Shown: piece by piece, positions 1-12,966 of the stretch | Layout of the letters: each line of letters opens with the position of its first letter | Position numbering within the stretch: position 1 is the first letter of the stretch | Translations under genes and position numbers: made by a program | Notes under the pieces: model-generated | Seen by the model: the letters and a program-made list of their open reading frames with translations, nothing else | Told to the model about the DNA's origin: nothing | The model's database searches: none | DNA from: Acipenser ruthenus | Lineage: Eukaryota > Chordata > Actinopteri > Acipenseriformes > Acipenseridae | Assembly (NCBI RefSeq): GCF_902713425.1 | Contig: NC_081244.1 | Coordinates: 4,300,073 to 4,364,072 of the forward strand | Direction: 5' to 3' | Length of the DNA stretch: 64,000 nt

Positions 1-87
1 AATGAATATGTTCCATCCCTACCACAAAAACAAAACACACAATCCGTACCTTCGACTTCTCCGTTTTCGAATTTGCAGAAAAATTGA
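1..87. other. 3' flank of a lost reverse-strand H2B gene
   Basis: This stretch matches the sequence just downstream of the reverse H2B at 14325-14702 (compare 14150-14235). No H2B follows here; LINE sequence starts at about 88. It marks where an H2B gene was replaced. Confidence 0.7.
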
Positions 88-896
88 TCTCCCTCTGTGT
101 ACAGTAGAGGGGAAGGGGTGTGTGTAAAGGGCTGTTACCAGCAGCAGCTCAGGGCAATACCAGACACACACTTGAGAGAGAAGCTGGGGGTGGCGGAACA
201 GATAGTGCCAGCTTGGAGAACCCTGTATAAGCCACCACTGCCAAAAAAGATCGGGGGATCTGCAGTGGAGGATCTTACATACCATCATTGCCGTTAACTC
301 CTTTGTGAGCATCATAAACCCTGAGGTGAAAGATTCCTGTCCATTTTGCTCACAAATGGAAACTGTTTACCATTGTTTTGTGTTCTGCACCAGATTAAAA
401 CCTTTGTTTGCTGCTGTGAAGGAATTGCTTGCTGGATTGGGTTTTGTGTTCTCTGAGGTGTCTTTTATTTTTGGTTTTAAGTGTTGTAAAAAGAGAAAGT
501 ACTCAATCCAGCTGGTGAATTTTTTTTATTGGACAGGCCAAATTAGCAATTTTAAAGAGCAGAAAAAACAAAATGAATAAATATAAATACTGATCCTTTT
601 GTTATTTTTAGAATGCTTGTATTAACACGGGTTAGACTGGATTTTAATTTTTATAAAGCAATGCATAATAGAGCAATGTTTGAGGAAGTCTGGTGTGTAG
701 ACAGTGTGTTGTGTGCTGTTAAGGATGGTGATCTGGAGGAGTATCTGTGATGTGAATTTTTATGTGTCCATAATATTTTATGTATTGTTTTGTTCACCTT
801 GGGTGGATCTGAATTGATTTCGTGATAATATGTTTTATAAATATTGATTTTGTGTATTTTATTTAATTGTTAAATAAAGTTTTTTTCAAAAAGTAA
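88..896 (+). mobile_element. 5'-truncated LINE, 3' end (L1/Tx1-like)
   Basis: The segment encodes the C-terminal end of a LINE ORF2 with a zinc-knuckle-like region (CPFC, then an ETVYHCF stretch), typical of the zf-RVT domain after reverse transcriptase. It is followed by an untranslated tail with an AATAAA signal. The reverse transcriptase core is absent, so it is 5'-truncated. The frame is split at an A-run near 245-250, which has one A more than the copy at 48501-49314, where 160 codons are open. It abuts a TCTA microsatellite. The clade is a judgement from protein style, not from a search. Confidence 0.7.
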
Positions 897-902
897 AAAA
901 AG

Positions 903-930
903 TATCTATCTATCTATCTATCTATCTATA
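903..930. repeat. (TATC)n microsatellite
   Basis: A short tetranucleotide tract directly after the LINE tail. The same tract lies upstream of every H1 gene in the window. Confidence 0.95.
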
Positions 931-935
931 TGCGC

Positions 936-1787
936 AGTCTAAAACCTAACTCATTAAACAAGTTAACTGTTGGAACACAGTATCAGTGTCGATCGATTTT
1001 GACTTTTGCTCTCTACTCTTGTTTCATAGTTGCTTGAATAGTGATACTTCGCCTCGAATTCAGAAAATAGGAAAAATGCGTAAAACATTTCCATTGTATA
1101 TAGATAACGAGAAACAACTGAATAGATTAATTAAACTGCTTCAGAATAAGTTGTTATTTTTTTTTTTGCTTTGTTTTCTACATAACGGTTATTTATTTTT
1201 CCTGCGTATTAGTTGTATGTGTGCAGAGGCGAATGCACGGGAACACAGAACCATTAGACAGGTCGTATTTCCTATGAAATACATCACCAGCACAAGATTG
1301 AAACTAGTGAGAGAATGCTGTGGTGAAGCCAGGGTAATTCAATTGTGCAACAAGTGTGGTCACGGATCAAGAGAAATAATAAAATTCAACAAAGAAATTC
1401 TCCCAATCGATTGTAATGGGATGTGCCTGCAGTGTGTTAACCACACCTAACAGAAAGGAGATTAAATGTGCAGTTTAACAAACCTCACGCTTCAAAGCTA
1501 TTAAGTTGTGTTTGACTAGCCTTCTCGTTGGTGAAACAAATCATACAGTTACTTTAAACAGTGAATTTATCATTTTATATAAAACAAATACAGCAAAGTG
1601 CCTAGCGAGCAGTTTGGTTTTGCTGGAAGGTAATGACGTTTTTCTCACCTCAATTAAACACGCAGTACATTTCCTGGTTAAAGAATAAGCTATATTGTAA
1701 ACGCAAACCTGCTCTTTTCCTACCCTCGGTTGTTTGTGTATATTTGTTCGTATTTCACTATTAAATTGTATATTTTGTGCAGGTAGA
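936..1787. other. H1 upstream region with an unrecognised short frame
   Basis: This AT-rich region is repeated upstream of each H1. Its first 150 bases are distantly related to the blocks upstream of H2B genes. It contains an open frame (ATG at 1217 to stop at 1450, 77 codons; also 15439-15672 and 26091-26324) with cysteine pairs CNKC and CLQC or CRQC. I do not recognise the product. Differences between copies A and B are mostly amino-acid changing, so selection on a protein is not evident, and the inverted copies look broken. Confidence 0.4.
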
Positions 1788-1794
1788 AAACACA
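1788..1794 (+). promoter_or_regulatory. H1 box AAACACA
   Basis: AAACACA, the element known from vertebrate H1 promoters, lies 174 bases before the H1 start codon and is kept in all five H1 copies. Confidence 0.6.
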
Positions 1795-1967
1795 AGACTG
1801 AACGTTTTCAAAATGAGTGTGCTGCCTGTGGGTCAGTTGAGTCTACACGGTTCTCATCATGTCGATAAGTTCCGCGCTCTGCCTTTCTGCGCACATTCTC
1901 TGACAGACAGAAGCGTCCTTTATTTTGCGTTGGTATTACTTTATTTCCGTGTTACAAAATCTTAGAG

Positions 1968-2567
1968 ATGGCAGAAACTGCTCCAGCACCAGCCGCTCCT
2001 GCTCCGGCTAAAGCTCCCAAGAAGAAGACCGCAGCAAAGCCCAAGAAATCGGGTCCCAGTGTGTCGGAGCTCATCGTCAAGGCTGTGTCTGCCTCCAAGG
2101 AGCGCAGCGGGCTGTCCGTGGCGGCGCTCAAGAAGATCCTGCAGGCCGGCGGCTACGATGTGGAGAAGAACAACTCCCACGTCAATAGAGCCCTCAAGAG
2201 CCTGGTGACCAAGGAGACCCTGCTACAGACCAAGGGCACCGGCGCCTCGGGCTCCTTCAAGCTCAACAAAAAAGCAGCTGAAGCCAAGAAGAAAGCAGCT
2301 CCCAAGAAACCAGCGGCAAAGAAAGCGGTTGTCAAGAAAGCGACGAAAAAGGTTTCAGCAAAGAAAGCAGCGACACCCAAGAAGTCTCCTAAGAAAGCGA
2401 AAAAACCAAAAGCTGTAAAGAAGGCGCCCAAGAGCCCAAAGAAAGCGGCTGCCAAGCCTAAAAAGGCCGTCAAGAGTCCGAAGAAAGCGAAGGCAGCGCC
2501 TAAACCTAAAAAGGCAACCAAGGCAGCTAAACCCGCAGCGAAGAAGGCGGCTCCTAAAAAGAAGTGA
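1968..2567 (+). CDS. H1: Linker histone H1 (unit A)
   Basis: Linker histone that binds nucleosomal dyad and linker DNA and compacts chromatin. The 199-residue product has a short Ala/Pro-rich N-tail, a winged-helix globular domain at about residues 29-100 (from [13 protein letters not shown] to SGSFKLN), and a Lys/Ala/Pro C-tail with TPKK and SPKK motifs (about 137-172) that are typical CDK sites. ATG 1968 gives the canonical MAETAPAP start. No intron is present. The gene lies tail-to-tail with H3 at 3006. A stem-loop follows the stop by 35 bases, with a purine-rich downstream element at 2631-2639. This copy serves as the reference for the H1 substitutions noted elsewhere. Confidence 0.98.
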   Translation: MAETAPAPAAPAPAKAPKKKTAAKPKKSGPSVSELIVKAVSASKERSGLSVAALKKILQAGGYDVEKNNSHVNRALKSLVTKETLLQTKGTGASGSFKLNKKAAEAKKKAAPKKPAAKKAVVKKATKKVSAKKAATPKKSPKKAKKPKAVKKAPKSPKKAAAKPKKAVKSPKKAKAAPKPKKATKAAKPAAKKAAPKKK

Positions 2568-2601
2568 ACAGTTAAAGCGACGATGCGACAATGAACCCAA
2601 A

Positions 2602-2617
2602 GGCTCTTTTCAGAGCC
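2602..2617 (+). promoter_or_regulatory. Histone 3' stem-loop (H1)
   Basis: GGCTCTTTTCAGAGCC: a 6-bp stem with loop TTTC, the canonical SLBP target that replaces polyadenylation. A purine-rich GAAAAGAGA (U7-binding type) follows. Confidence 0.95.
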
Positions 2618-2639
2618 AACACATCTTTCTGAAAAGAGA

Positions 2640-2949
2640 TTTTCCTTCTATACATCATAAATGTGGCACTGTTGTGGTATTTTAGCACGCAGTTAATATT
2701 ACATTAGAGTAAATCAATCGATTCTGTATTGAATAGAATTATGATTTAATTAGGGATATGAAAGTTCGGTTCATATCCAATCAGATTCTAATTTGTCTAA
2801 ATGCGGTCTCTTGTCATCTAAAAATCAAGCAACCATTATGTTAGATGCAAACACTTCCACTGTATATAGATAACATGTTCAAATTGTTACATGTATCAGA
2901 CAATTAAAAACAATAGGTATTGGAATATAACGCTTTCAGAGAAGTGGGT
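2640..2949. other. H1-H3 tail-to-tail intergenic region
   Basis: AT-rich sequence between two facing 3' ends. I see no gene or repeat in it. Confidence 0.6.
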
Positions 2950-2965
2950 GGCTCTTAAAAGAGCC
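2950..2965 (-). promoter_or_regulatory. Histone 3' stem-loop (H3)
   Basis: On the reverse strand GGCTCTTTTAAGAGCC, 41 bases after the H3 stop. The base just 5' of the stem is C, whereas the other H3 copies have A. Confidence 0.95.
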
Positions 2966-3005
2966 GTTGGGTTTCACTGTGTTTTTGTTTTAGGGGTTTT
3001 GCAGT

Positions 3006-3485
<480 letters not shown>

Positions 3486-3515
3486 TTATTGACTTACTGA
3501 GCTGCTCTGATAGGA

Positions 3516-3580
3516 TGAGTCACTTAGGGCGGGTTTATGTTCCTCATTGGTTATATTCCAGATTCTCATTAACTGATTGG
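3516..3580 (-). promoter_or_regulatory. H3 promoter: AP-1-like site and two CCAAT boxes
   Basis: TGAGTCA at 3516-3522, GGGCGGG at 3527-3533, and inverted CCAAT (ATTGG) at 3546-3550 and 3576-3580, all 100-165 bases upstream of the H3 ATG. The set is conserved in all four H3 copies. Confidence 0.7.
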
Positions 3581-3991
3581 GTGATTTGAATTTTGCGCGC
3601 ATTCTATGACACGGCCACTGTCCCGTCCGGTTTGCGCTGCTTTTAATACGCTTCTGATTTTCTGCTTTGTTATTCAGTCTCACTATTCTATTGAAATATA
3701 CATGTCATTGTTTTTGAAAGAAAGTAATCGAAGACAATGCAATATCGATTCATATTTATAAAGAACCCGTAGCTCACGTCTCACTTTGTATTTAAGAATA
3801 CTTAACAATACTTTATAAAATTTGCAATGAAACGAGGCAGATTGTGTTTCATTGGATTGTAAAGAAAAAAACATCCACAAACAGACAACACCCTTCTTCG
3901 TGGCAAAGAGGGAAAACAGATTCAATTAAAATGAGTAAATAGAATGAAAAAAACAATAATACTTTTAAAAGTGTGACTGGGGACAACACTA

Positions 3992-4084
3992 TGAGCCCCA
4001 GCGGTTATCTCAGTCGAGTTTTGTGTCTCCCGGCTGCAGTGAGTCTTCATACCGGAGAGACGCACTGAGAAAGAGCGGGGCTCA
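3992..4084 (-). ncRNA. Candidate structured small RNA (H3-H2A spacer)
   Basis: On the reverse strand three nested complementary segments are visible: TGAGCCCC (4077-4084) with GGGGCTCA (3992-3999), TCTCAGT (4064-4070) with ACTGAGA (4008-4014), and GTCTCTCCGG (4052-4061) with CCGGGAGAC (4025-4033, one bulge). A TATA box (TTATATAC, 4105-4112) starts 28 bases before the first helix, and a TTTT run lies at 3967-3970. It could be a Pol III or short Pol II transcript. I do not recognise the family, and expression is unproven. Confidence 0.35.
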
Positions 4085-4104
4085 GACAACACGGGACAGG
4101 GGGG

Positions 4105-4112
4105 GTATATAA
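4105..4112 (-). promoter_or_regulatory. TATA box not assignable to a histone gene
   Basis: TTATATAC on the reverse strand, about 690 bases upstream of the H3 start and about 440 bases past the H2A stop. That is too far from either histone start to be its core promoter, so it may serve the candidate RNA at 3992-4084. Confidence 0.4.
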
Positions 4113-4487
4113 CACAACCAGCAACTATATCAGGGGAGGCGTGAGAAACATTTATTTCAAACACTGAACATATTTAACTGTACAACAAACGAAGCAGTGG
4201 ATTATAAACACAACGTGCAGAGAAGTCTGTTCAAGAGGCCAGGGCAGAATTATACAGAACTTCGTGGGAAGTTTAAATGAAACGCAATATTGTCTTTCAG
4301 CAGTTCGCGTTTCATTCATATGAGGATTGTGATCACCCGCCAATGTGGCACCTACTGTAGGCTTGTGATATCAGTACTTACAATTGTTACTTTTTAGTAT
4401 TTCAAATTGAACTACTTGGTTATTTCTGACTGTGAAGTTGGTATTAAACATAAACAGATTCAATGCGCTCTTACTGAAAAAGTGGGT
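4113..4487. other. H3-H2A spacer, remainder
   Basis: AT-rich sequence, conserved between units as part of the repeat. No gene or known element seen. Confidence 0.5.
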
Positions 4488-4503
4488 GGCTCTTAGAAGA
4501 GCC
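4488..4503 (-). promoter_or_regulatory. Histone 3' stem-loop (H2A)
   Basis: Reverse strand GGCTCTTCTAAGAGCC, 41 bases after the H2A stop; loop TCTA. Confidence 0.95.
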
Positions 4504-4543
4504 TTTTGGGTTTTATAGATGTTAGAAGGGGCGTCCGAATGAT

Positions 4544-4939
<396 letters not shown>

Positions 4940-4980
4940 TCAGAATACTACAACAATAAATGCGAGTCTGCTCTCTTGCT

Positions 4981-5070
4981 CTTTTATACACGCTGGCTCA
5001 TTCATAGAATGTTAAAAATCGTCACAGCGGAGGAGGGCGGGCAGTATTTCATTTGCGTGCCTCTGATTGG
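4981..5070 (-). promoter_or_regulatory. H2A promoter: TATA, octamer-like, CCAAT
   Basis: Reverse strand TATAAAAG (4981-4988), an octamer-like ACGCAAAT (5051-5058) and CCAAT (5066-5070) upstream of the H2A start. Confidence 0.75.
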
Positions 5071-5348
5071 TTGTATCATTCCCTGCCCGCTGTTTCTAGT
5101 TTGGCGCTGTTCTGCTGCGGATTGTCTTTTGTTTCCTCTTGGCGCTCATTTTTGAATTGTAACCCAGTTGGAACACAATGTAACAGTTTAGAACTGTTTA
5201 AAACCACACTGTCCGCCGTCATGTCTGATTTTAGTTATAAGTTCTGTGCGCTTCAATTAAGCAGAAAGCCGATGTTGTTGATGGTCCCTTTTGTTTACAT
5301 GGTGTAAAGGTAGTTGCAGCTGCAGCCATACCAGCTGACCCTTGGATT

Positions 5349-5470
5349 TAAGGGTGCGTTCAGGGAGATCATTCTGCGCTGATTCTGTGCAGAATCTGAC
5401 CAGTTCATAGGAGATCATTCGCTAAATTGGTCAGAATCTGCGCAGAATGACCTCCGTGAACGCACCCTAA
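5349..5470. mobile_element. Foldback MITE, PIF/Harbinger-like
   Basis: A 116-bp element (5352-5467) whose ends are near-perfect inverted repeats beginning GGGTGCGTTCA and continuing through TCATTCTGCGC. It is flanked by the direct repeat TAA (5349-5351 and 5468-5470). A 3-bp TAA duplication and a GGG start fit PIF/Harbinger MITEs. It sits between divergent H2A and H2B. Confidence 0.7.
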
Positions 5471-6634
<1,164 letters not shown>

Positions 6635-6670
6635 ACCGAGACCGTCCCTGCTCCGTCTTTACAACACAAA

Positions 6671-6686
6671 GGCTCTTCTAAGAGCC
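6671..6686 (+). promoter_or_regulatory. Histone 3' stem-loop (H2B)
   Basis: GGCTCTTCTAAGAGCC, 37 bases after the stop; loop TCTA, the same class as H2A. Confidence 0.95.
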
Positions 6687-6868
6687 ACCCAAATACCAGA
6701 GAAGGAGATTTAATTCCTATTTTTATCGTGCTTTTATATATTAAAATAATATTTGTACTGGTGGTAAGGACGTTTTTCCTCCTTATTTAACTTGAAAGGA
6801 AAAGCTACATTGAACAACAACTTACGTTCTTCAGAAATGGAATACATCGATCATATAAGGGTTACCTA

Positions 6869-6923
6869 TAAAACCTGCTGGAGATCGTGTCTCTGCAGGA
6901 CCAGGTTTGTCCACCCCTGGGTT
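6869..6923. mobile_element. Degenerate hAT-like MITE end
   Basis: A short fragment whose complement reads CAGGGGTGGACAAACCTGG, the style of hAT-family ends in fish. Only one end is recognisable. Copies lie near 31020-31074, 42441-42498 and 57091-57148. Confidence 0.35.
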
Positions 6924-7179
6924 AGAGTGTCCAGCGGGCACGTCTTCTGTGCATCCTGTTTACTTAGAGGTACAGGAGGTTATAATATAAGCACACCCAA
7001 ACCAGAAGAAACCACAATAATAAAAAAAAGTAATGAATAGATTTTAACAGTGCAAAAATTAAAACAATAATCATTTCAATCCGAATCGAAATTAGGCGGA
7101 TAAAATGCTCTCCAGAGACAGACGTGTGAGCTCATTGAGGGCGTGTCTGGGGTAAAGGCGCTCTTTCTAGGACTGTGAA
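6924..7179. other. H2B-H4 intergenic remainder
   Basis: AT-rich, then GC-richer towards the H4 promoter. No gene seen. Confidence 0.5.
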
Positions 7180-7194
7180 TTTCAACCAGGTCCG
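7180..7194 (+). promoter_or_regulatory. H4 site II-like element
   Basis: TTTCAACCAGGTCCG, close to the vertebrate H4 site II (H4TF-2/HiNF-P) core, about 75 bases before the ATG. It is present at the same position in all H4 copies. Confidence 0.75.
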
Positions 7195-7208
7195 CTTTGT
7201 GTTCATAA

Positions 7209-7580
<372 letters not shown>

Positions 7581-7609
7581 AGATTTGGACACAAGGACAC
7601 GAACACAAA

Positions 7610-7625
7610 GGCTCTTTTAAGAGCC
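7610..7625 (+). promoter_or_regulatory. Histone 3' stem-loop (H4)
   Basis: GGCTCTTTTAAGAGCC, 30 bases after the stop; followed by GCCC where other classes have ACCC. Confidence 0.95.
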
Positions 7626-8863
<1,238 letters not shown>

Positions 8864-8899
8864 ACCGAGACCGTCCCTGCTCCGTCTTTACAACACAAA

Positions 8900-8915
8900 G
8901 GCTCTTCTAAGAGCC
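8900..8915 (+). promoter_or_regulatory. Histone 3' stem-loop (H2B)
   Basis: GGCTCTTCTAAGAGCC, 37 bases after the stop. Confidence 0.95.
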
Positions 8916-9763
8916 ACCCAAATACCGCAAAAAGAGTACAATTCTCATTTCGGTTATCTGCAGATTTTGAAGTAAACGTGTTGAAGGTACGTGTTTTTTC
9001 TTTTTTTATCTTTTATTTCGGTATAGAATTAATTTTCTATCTATTAAACTTGCAAATTTATATTTGTAGAGTTATATTTTTCCTGCAAAGTCGATCCCGA
9101 TCCGTTTAATTTTGGCGGGAACAAATTAATTTGTATATGTTAGGACAACTTCAAATATTACAAAAAACATTATCTTGCATGTATGCGTTTTAATAAACTT
9201 TTATTGAAAAAATCACTAGTTAACTCATTTATTTAATGTATATCACTACTGCTTTTTAAAAGTCCGGGTCGTGTTCTGAGCTGGTATTTACTTCTTTGGA
9301 AGAACTTAAACTGTTTGTCAAATGGAGATGAACTTTGCATCGAGTCACACAAAAGGGATATTGAGGGTGTTGTGCTTTTTTCTTTCTCCACTAGATGTCA
9401 CTCTTCTCATTTATAACGTCTTTATCTCTGGTTCAATAGAGAAACGGATGCCAGTCTTAGTTTTGAATTGAATCACATTTGCCAATGCTGTAAAACTTTG
9501 AAAATTGTCTGCAATTCTCTTAACAATTCCTTTGTTAATATTACTGTCCAAGTGCTTCCTCATCAACATGCATACAACATCGGCTTTAAAAATAGCTTTG
9601 AGTTAAATATTTCTGGGGCCATGTCTCAAGAAATTCCACATCAGTACATTGAATATACATACTTTAATGACTATAGGTCATTGTAAGACAAATAGTGAGA
9701 AATACAGAAATTATGAATGTATTTGTGAATTAAGTTAAAACATTACTGCATATTCCCTGTTAC
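8916..9763. other. Unit A spacer, first part
   Basis: No gene. It holds the 3' flank of H2B, whose complement resembles 13900-14230, and a block at about 9255-9480 that recurs inverted and diverged at about 13090-13300. Together they show an older inverted repeat around the spacer. Confidence 0.5.
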
Positions 9764-9892
9764 TTTTTTTTTACTGGAGCAATCTAGGTGATGTACCTTA
9801 CTCAAGGGTACAGCAGCAGTGCCCCCCACCTGGGATTGAACCCATGACCCTCCGATCAAGAGTCCTAACCACTACTCCACACTGCTGCTCCG
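9764..9892 (-). mobile_element. tRNA-derived SINE, V-SINE type, head part
   Basis: The reverse strand shows a box A-like AGTGTGGAGTAGTGGTTAGG and a box B-like GGGTTCAATCCC, then a conserved body ending ATTGCTCCAG. The V-SINE tail is missing here; a full relative is at 54243-54481. Confidence 0.7.
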
Positions 9893-10719
9893 CACTGTTG
9901 ATATTGAGCACACAGCACTTGAGGCCAAAATAAACAGACAAACAAAACAGATTAACACTAAACAAACAGGGACGAACAGACAAATGAACACGGTGAGTCT
10001 GAACAATCACACAAGTATGGTGCTGGTCCTACCAGCACGAAATAGCAATTCTATGCTTTAATTTAATTTATTTTTTATTTTCTCCTCCACATCCGTTCTC
10101 CACTCCCTGAACACAACCCAGAGTGAATGAAACGTGCATCTATATATACTGTTGTGCCGGGATTCAATTACCAATTAATTATTCTCTTGTATCCCAGTAC
10201 GTGAACTAATTTGTGCAACCCCGTGCTCACATACTATTTAATATTTTAAATGCACGTGAAGTGATTGTGCAATCCCCGTGCCTAAATACAACTATATTTT
10301 AAATCACTTGTGCTACACACACCCATTTATATCCCGTGCAGCAATATCTAAACACCAACATTAACACACCACACGCAACATTTAACACAGAAATGCACAC
10401 GGGCGGGGCACATTGCCATAGCATGTTATATTGGTGAATGGTACAACTGTTCCGGCTCTGGGTGTAGAACTTTGAACTGGTGGGTCTAGTATTTAAATAG
10501 TCAACAAAAGAAATCCAGGGTCCTATTGCACTTTATCCACTAGGTGGAGTAGTCAGTATTATTTGGTACACGGTAAGGCGCAGCCTATCACACGACATGA
10601 CCTACCTATTAGAAAAAAAAATAAGCATTTTCTTGGGTGCACCTTTTAAAGTCGTCGTTTTAACAAGCCACACAGCAGTGGTTGGGCCAAACGTAAACAT
10701 TTCAAACACCAAACATATC
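9893..10719. other. Unit A spacer, unassigned
   Basis: AT-rich, repeated in all spacers. No gene recognised; short stretches with AAATAA-type sequences only. Confidence 0.4.
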
Positions 10720-11530
10720 ATTCAGTCATTCACCAGCCTCAGCTCATTAATAATATGAGGTGAAGGCTGGGCAGACAGGTCCTGCAGCAGCTGCGATTGG
10801 TACACAGTCAGCAGACCAGCGGTGTTTGCTAGTCTCGCTGCCAGTGCCCCCGTGCTGTATGCCTTTTTTAAGTGCATCTCAGTGACCCTACACTTTATTT
10901 GGGCAGGAGAAGTCACAGGACAGCGCTAAAATGTCTGCAGTAAATCAGCCACCGTGGAATCAGTGGGCGGGAAATGCTGGAGCAACAGCTTCTCCATGCC
11001 CTGGAGTGCATACAATGCTTCCACCCGTCTGGAGCAAGTGGGCGCTGATGCTGGGCTGCCCCACAAAGACTGCAACTCCTCCACAAAATCAGGGAGGACT
11101 GGGAGGGGCTTGCATCGCTGTATAGTTTACAATGAGGTTTCAAAAACTGATCAGTGGACCTGGGTCACCTCAGTCCAAGGGATCTAAGCCCGGGCAACAG
11201 CTCTGCTCACAAGGGCTGCTACCTCGTCCACCAGTGGACCGCTAGGAGCCATATAGGTCTCAGATGGGAAGCCCTCTAAACAGGAGGGGTCCTCCGTTCC
11301 ACTTTGAATTTGCATTCCTCCATGGAGATGGCCAGGGACGCCATATCGTCCTACTCCTCCTCAATCAGCTGAGACTGCGGGAGAGCAGGGACCAGTGCTG
11401 GAGCTGAGGGTGTGCAGGGGGAGCTGTCAAATTGACAAGACGCTCCAACGACGACTGCTGATTTGCAACCATGCTTGCTAGCTGTGTCATTTGTGCCCAA
11501 GGCGACAGCTCCGGAGTCGTGTTAGCCGTC
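10720..11530 (-). mobile_element. Broken gag-like fossil (DIRS-type retroelement?)
   Basis: Reverse-strand reading frames resemble gag-type proteins of fish DIRS (tyrosine-recombinase) retroelements. No reverse transcriptase, RNase H, recombinase or terminal repeats are seen. The copy is broken in several places. Because it occurs in every spacer, it predates unit duplication. The family assignment is tentative. Confidence 0.4.
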
Positions 11531-12574
11531 TAGTGAATTTACAAAACAAAAGACAATTACTAACAGTGCTACAAACAAACAAAACACTCACAAACACTTT
11601 TATGTGCAATACAATATAAATGGGAAACTCTCCCGGTCCTTTCAGTTCCTTGTCGTTTCTGAACCAAGCGAAGAAAAAGATTTACGATCCTCTGTTCCCT
11701 TTATGCTGTCACGCATGACCCCTTGGTAAACGAGTGCAGCTGTCTCTACAATCTGCAGCTGCTATGTCGTTTCCCTTCCAGGTCAATATGTTCCTGCAAC
11801 AGAGTCTCATCTTCCAGACTGTCTGACTTCCCGGCCCGGGGAAAGAACTCTCAGGCCAGCCCGTCCAAAGACTTCCCCTTTCGCTGCTTAGCATCCTCAC
11901 AGGTCGGGAGGGAGATTTACAAGCAAAACTCATTATATTTCTGTCACAGACATACAGACAGACAACCTGCATATACCTCCCACATCATTGATCAATATGT
12001 TGAGCTGAGCTGAGCAGATATAACACCAACACGGTCTGCTCTGTAGAAGTGGAGCCGTGCAGTGTCACATTTGAACACTTCTTTGATTGTCTAATAGAAT
12101 AATGGGGAGGTTAACAGAGGACAAATAGATAGGTATTAACTCCTAGAGTGCGTTGTTTGTGTACTGGATTACAGATTTTCACATACCCAGACAACAATTA
12201 CACCAAGAATAACCCCAGAGACTCGGTTTATTCAACGTTTAATGAATCACAGTATTATTAGTACTCTTTCGGTTTGTTAACTCTTAACTGGTTCGAGCGA
12301 TCGCAGATCCAAGTGAAACTTAGCTTATAGACAATCCAGGCAGTCTCACATACAGGGCGTCTCTTGTGCTATCTGGACAGAGTTGTATGTTGTTTGTTTT
12401 AACTGATGATGGCTGTCTGTGGCTGCTTGTGTTGCCTTGCCCCTTCTACTACTTGTAGGTGTGGTGGGAGGGAATGCAGAGTTAGGGTTAAAACCCTAAC
12501 AACATCGCATTTCCCTACTTTTGTCGTTTTAATATCAACCCTAACCGATGCACTAATTTGTTTTTATTTGCAAA

Positions 12575-12576
<2 letters not shown>
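11531..12576. other. Unit A spacer, unassigned
   Basis: Repeated in all spacers. Contains an inverted pair GTTAGGG/CCCTAAC around 12483-12502. No gene recognised. Confidence 0.4.

Positions 12577-12649
<73 letters not shown>
12577..12649. repeat. (AT)n tract
   Basis: An uninterrupted AT dinucleotide run of about 73 bp, the longest of the four homologous tracts. Confidence 0.98.
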
Positions 12650-12650
<1 letters not shown>

Positions 12651-12833
12651 TTTTTTATTTTTATTGTTCTATTACTTATTTAAATTAATTTGAACGATTT
12701 AAACAAGCATTCAATTCGACTAACATTTCTCAGAGTCTAACACTGCAAGTAATATATATCATGTTCCTTTTGTTTAAAACACGGTCGCCAGCGCTGAAGA
12801 CTGTATGGTTGAAATTTTTTAAAATGTATTGCA

Positions 12834-12966
12834 CCCGAAACACGGAGCACAAGGAGGTTAAGTGACTTGCTTAGGGTCACACAATGAGTTAGTGGCTGAG
12901 CTGGGATTTGAACCGGGGATCTCCTGGTTATAAGTCCTTTTCTTTAACCACTGGACCACACAGGCT
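12834..12966 (-). mobile_element. V-SINE-type SINE, tail lost
   Basis: The reverse strand has GTGTGGTCCAGTGGTTAAAG (box A) and GGTTCAAATCC (box B). The tail half and the neighbouring tRNA-Phe-like sequence seen in unit B have been removed here by a deletion ending at about 12833. Confidence 0.75.

Noticed and set aside
903-930. CRISPR-like array
   Set aside because: The tandem tetranucleotides are simple microsatellites; there are no spacers, and the genome is eukaryotic.
3486-3683. Frame upstream of H3 on the reverse strand
   Set aside because: It overlies the CCAAT and AP-1-like promoter elements and is broken by indels between copies.
12482-12502. Telomere-like inverted TTAGGG motif
   Set aside because: Only a single GTTAGGG/CCCTAAC pair, not an array; no sign of an interstitial telomere.
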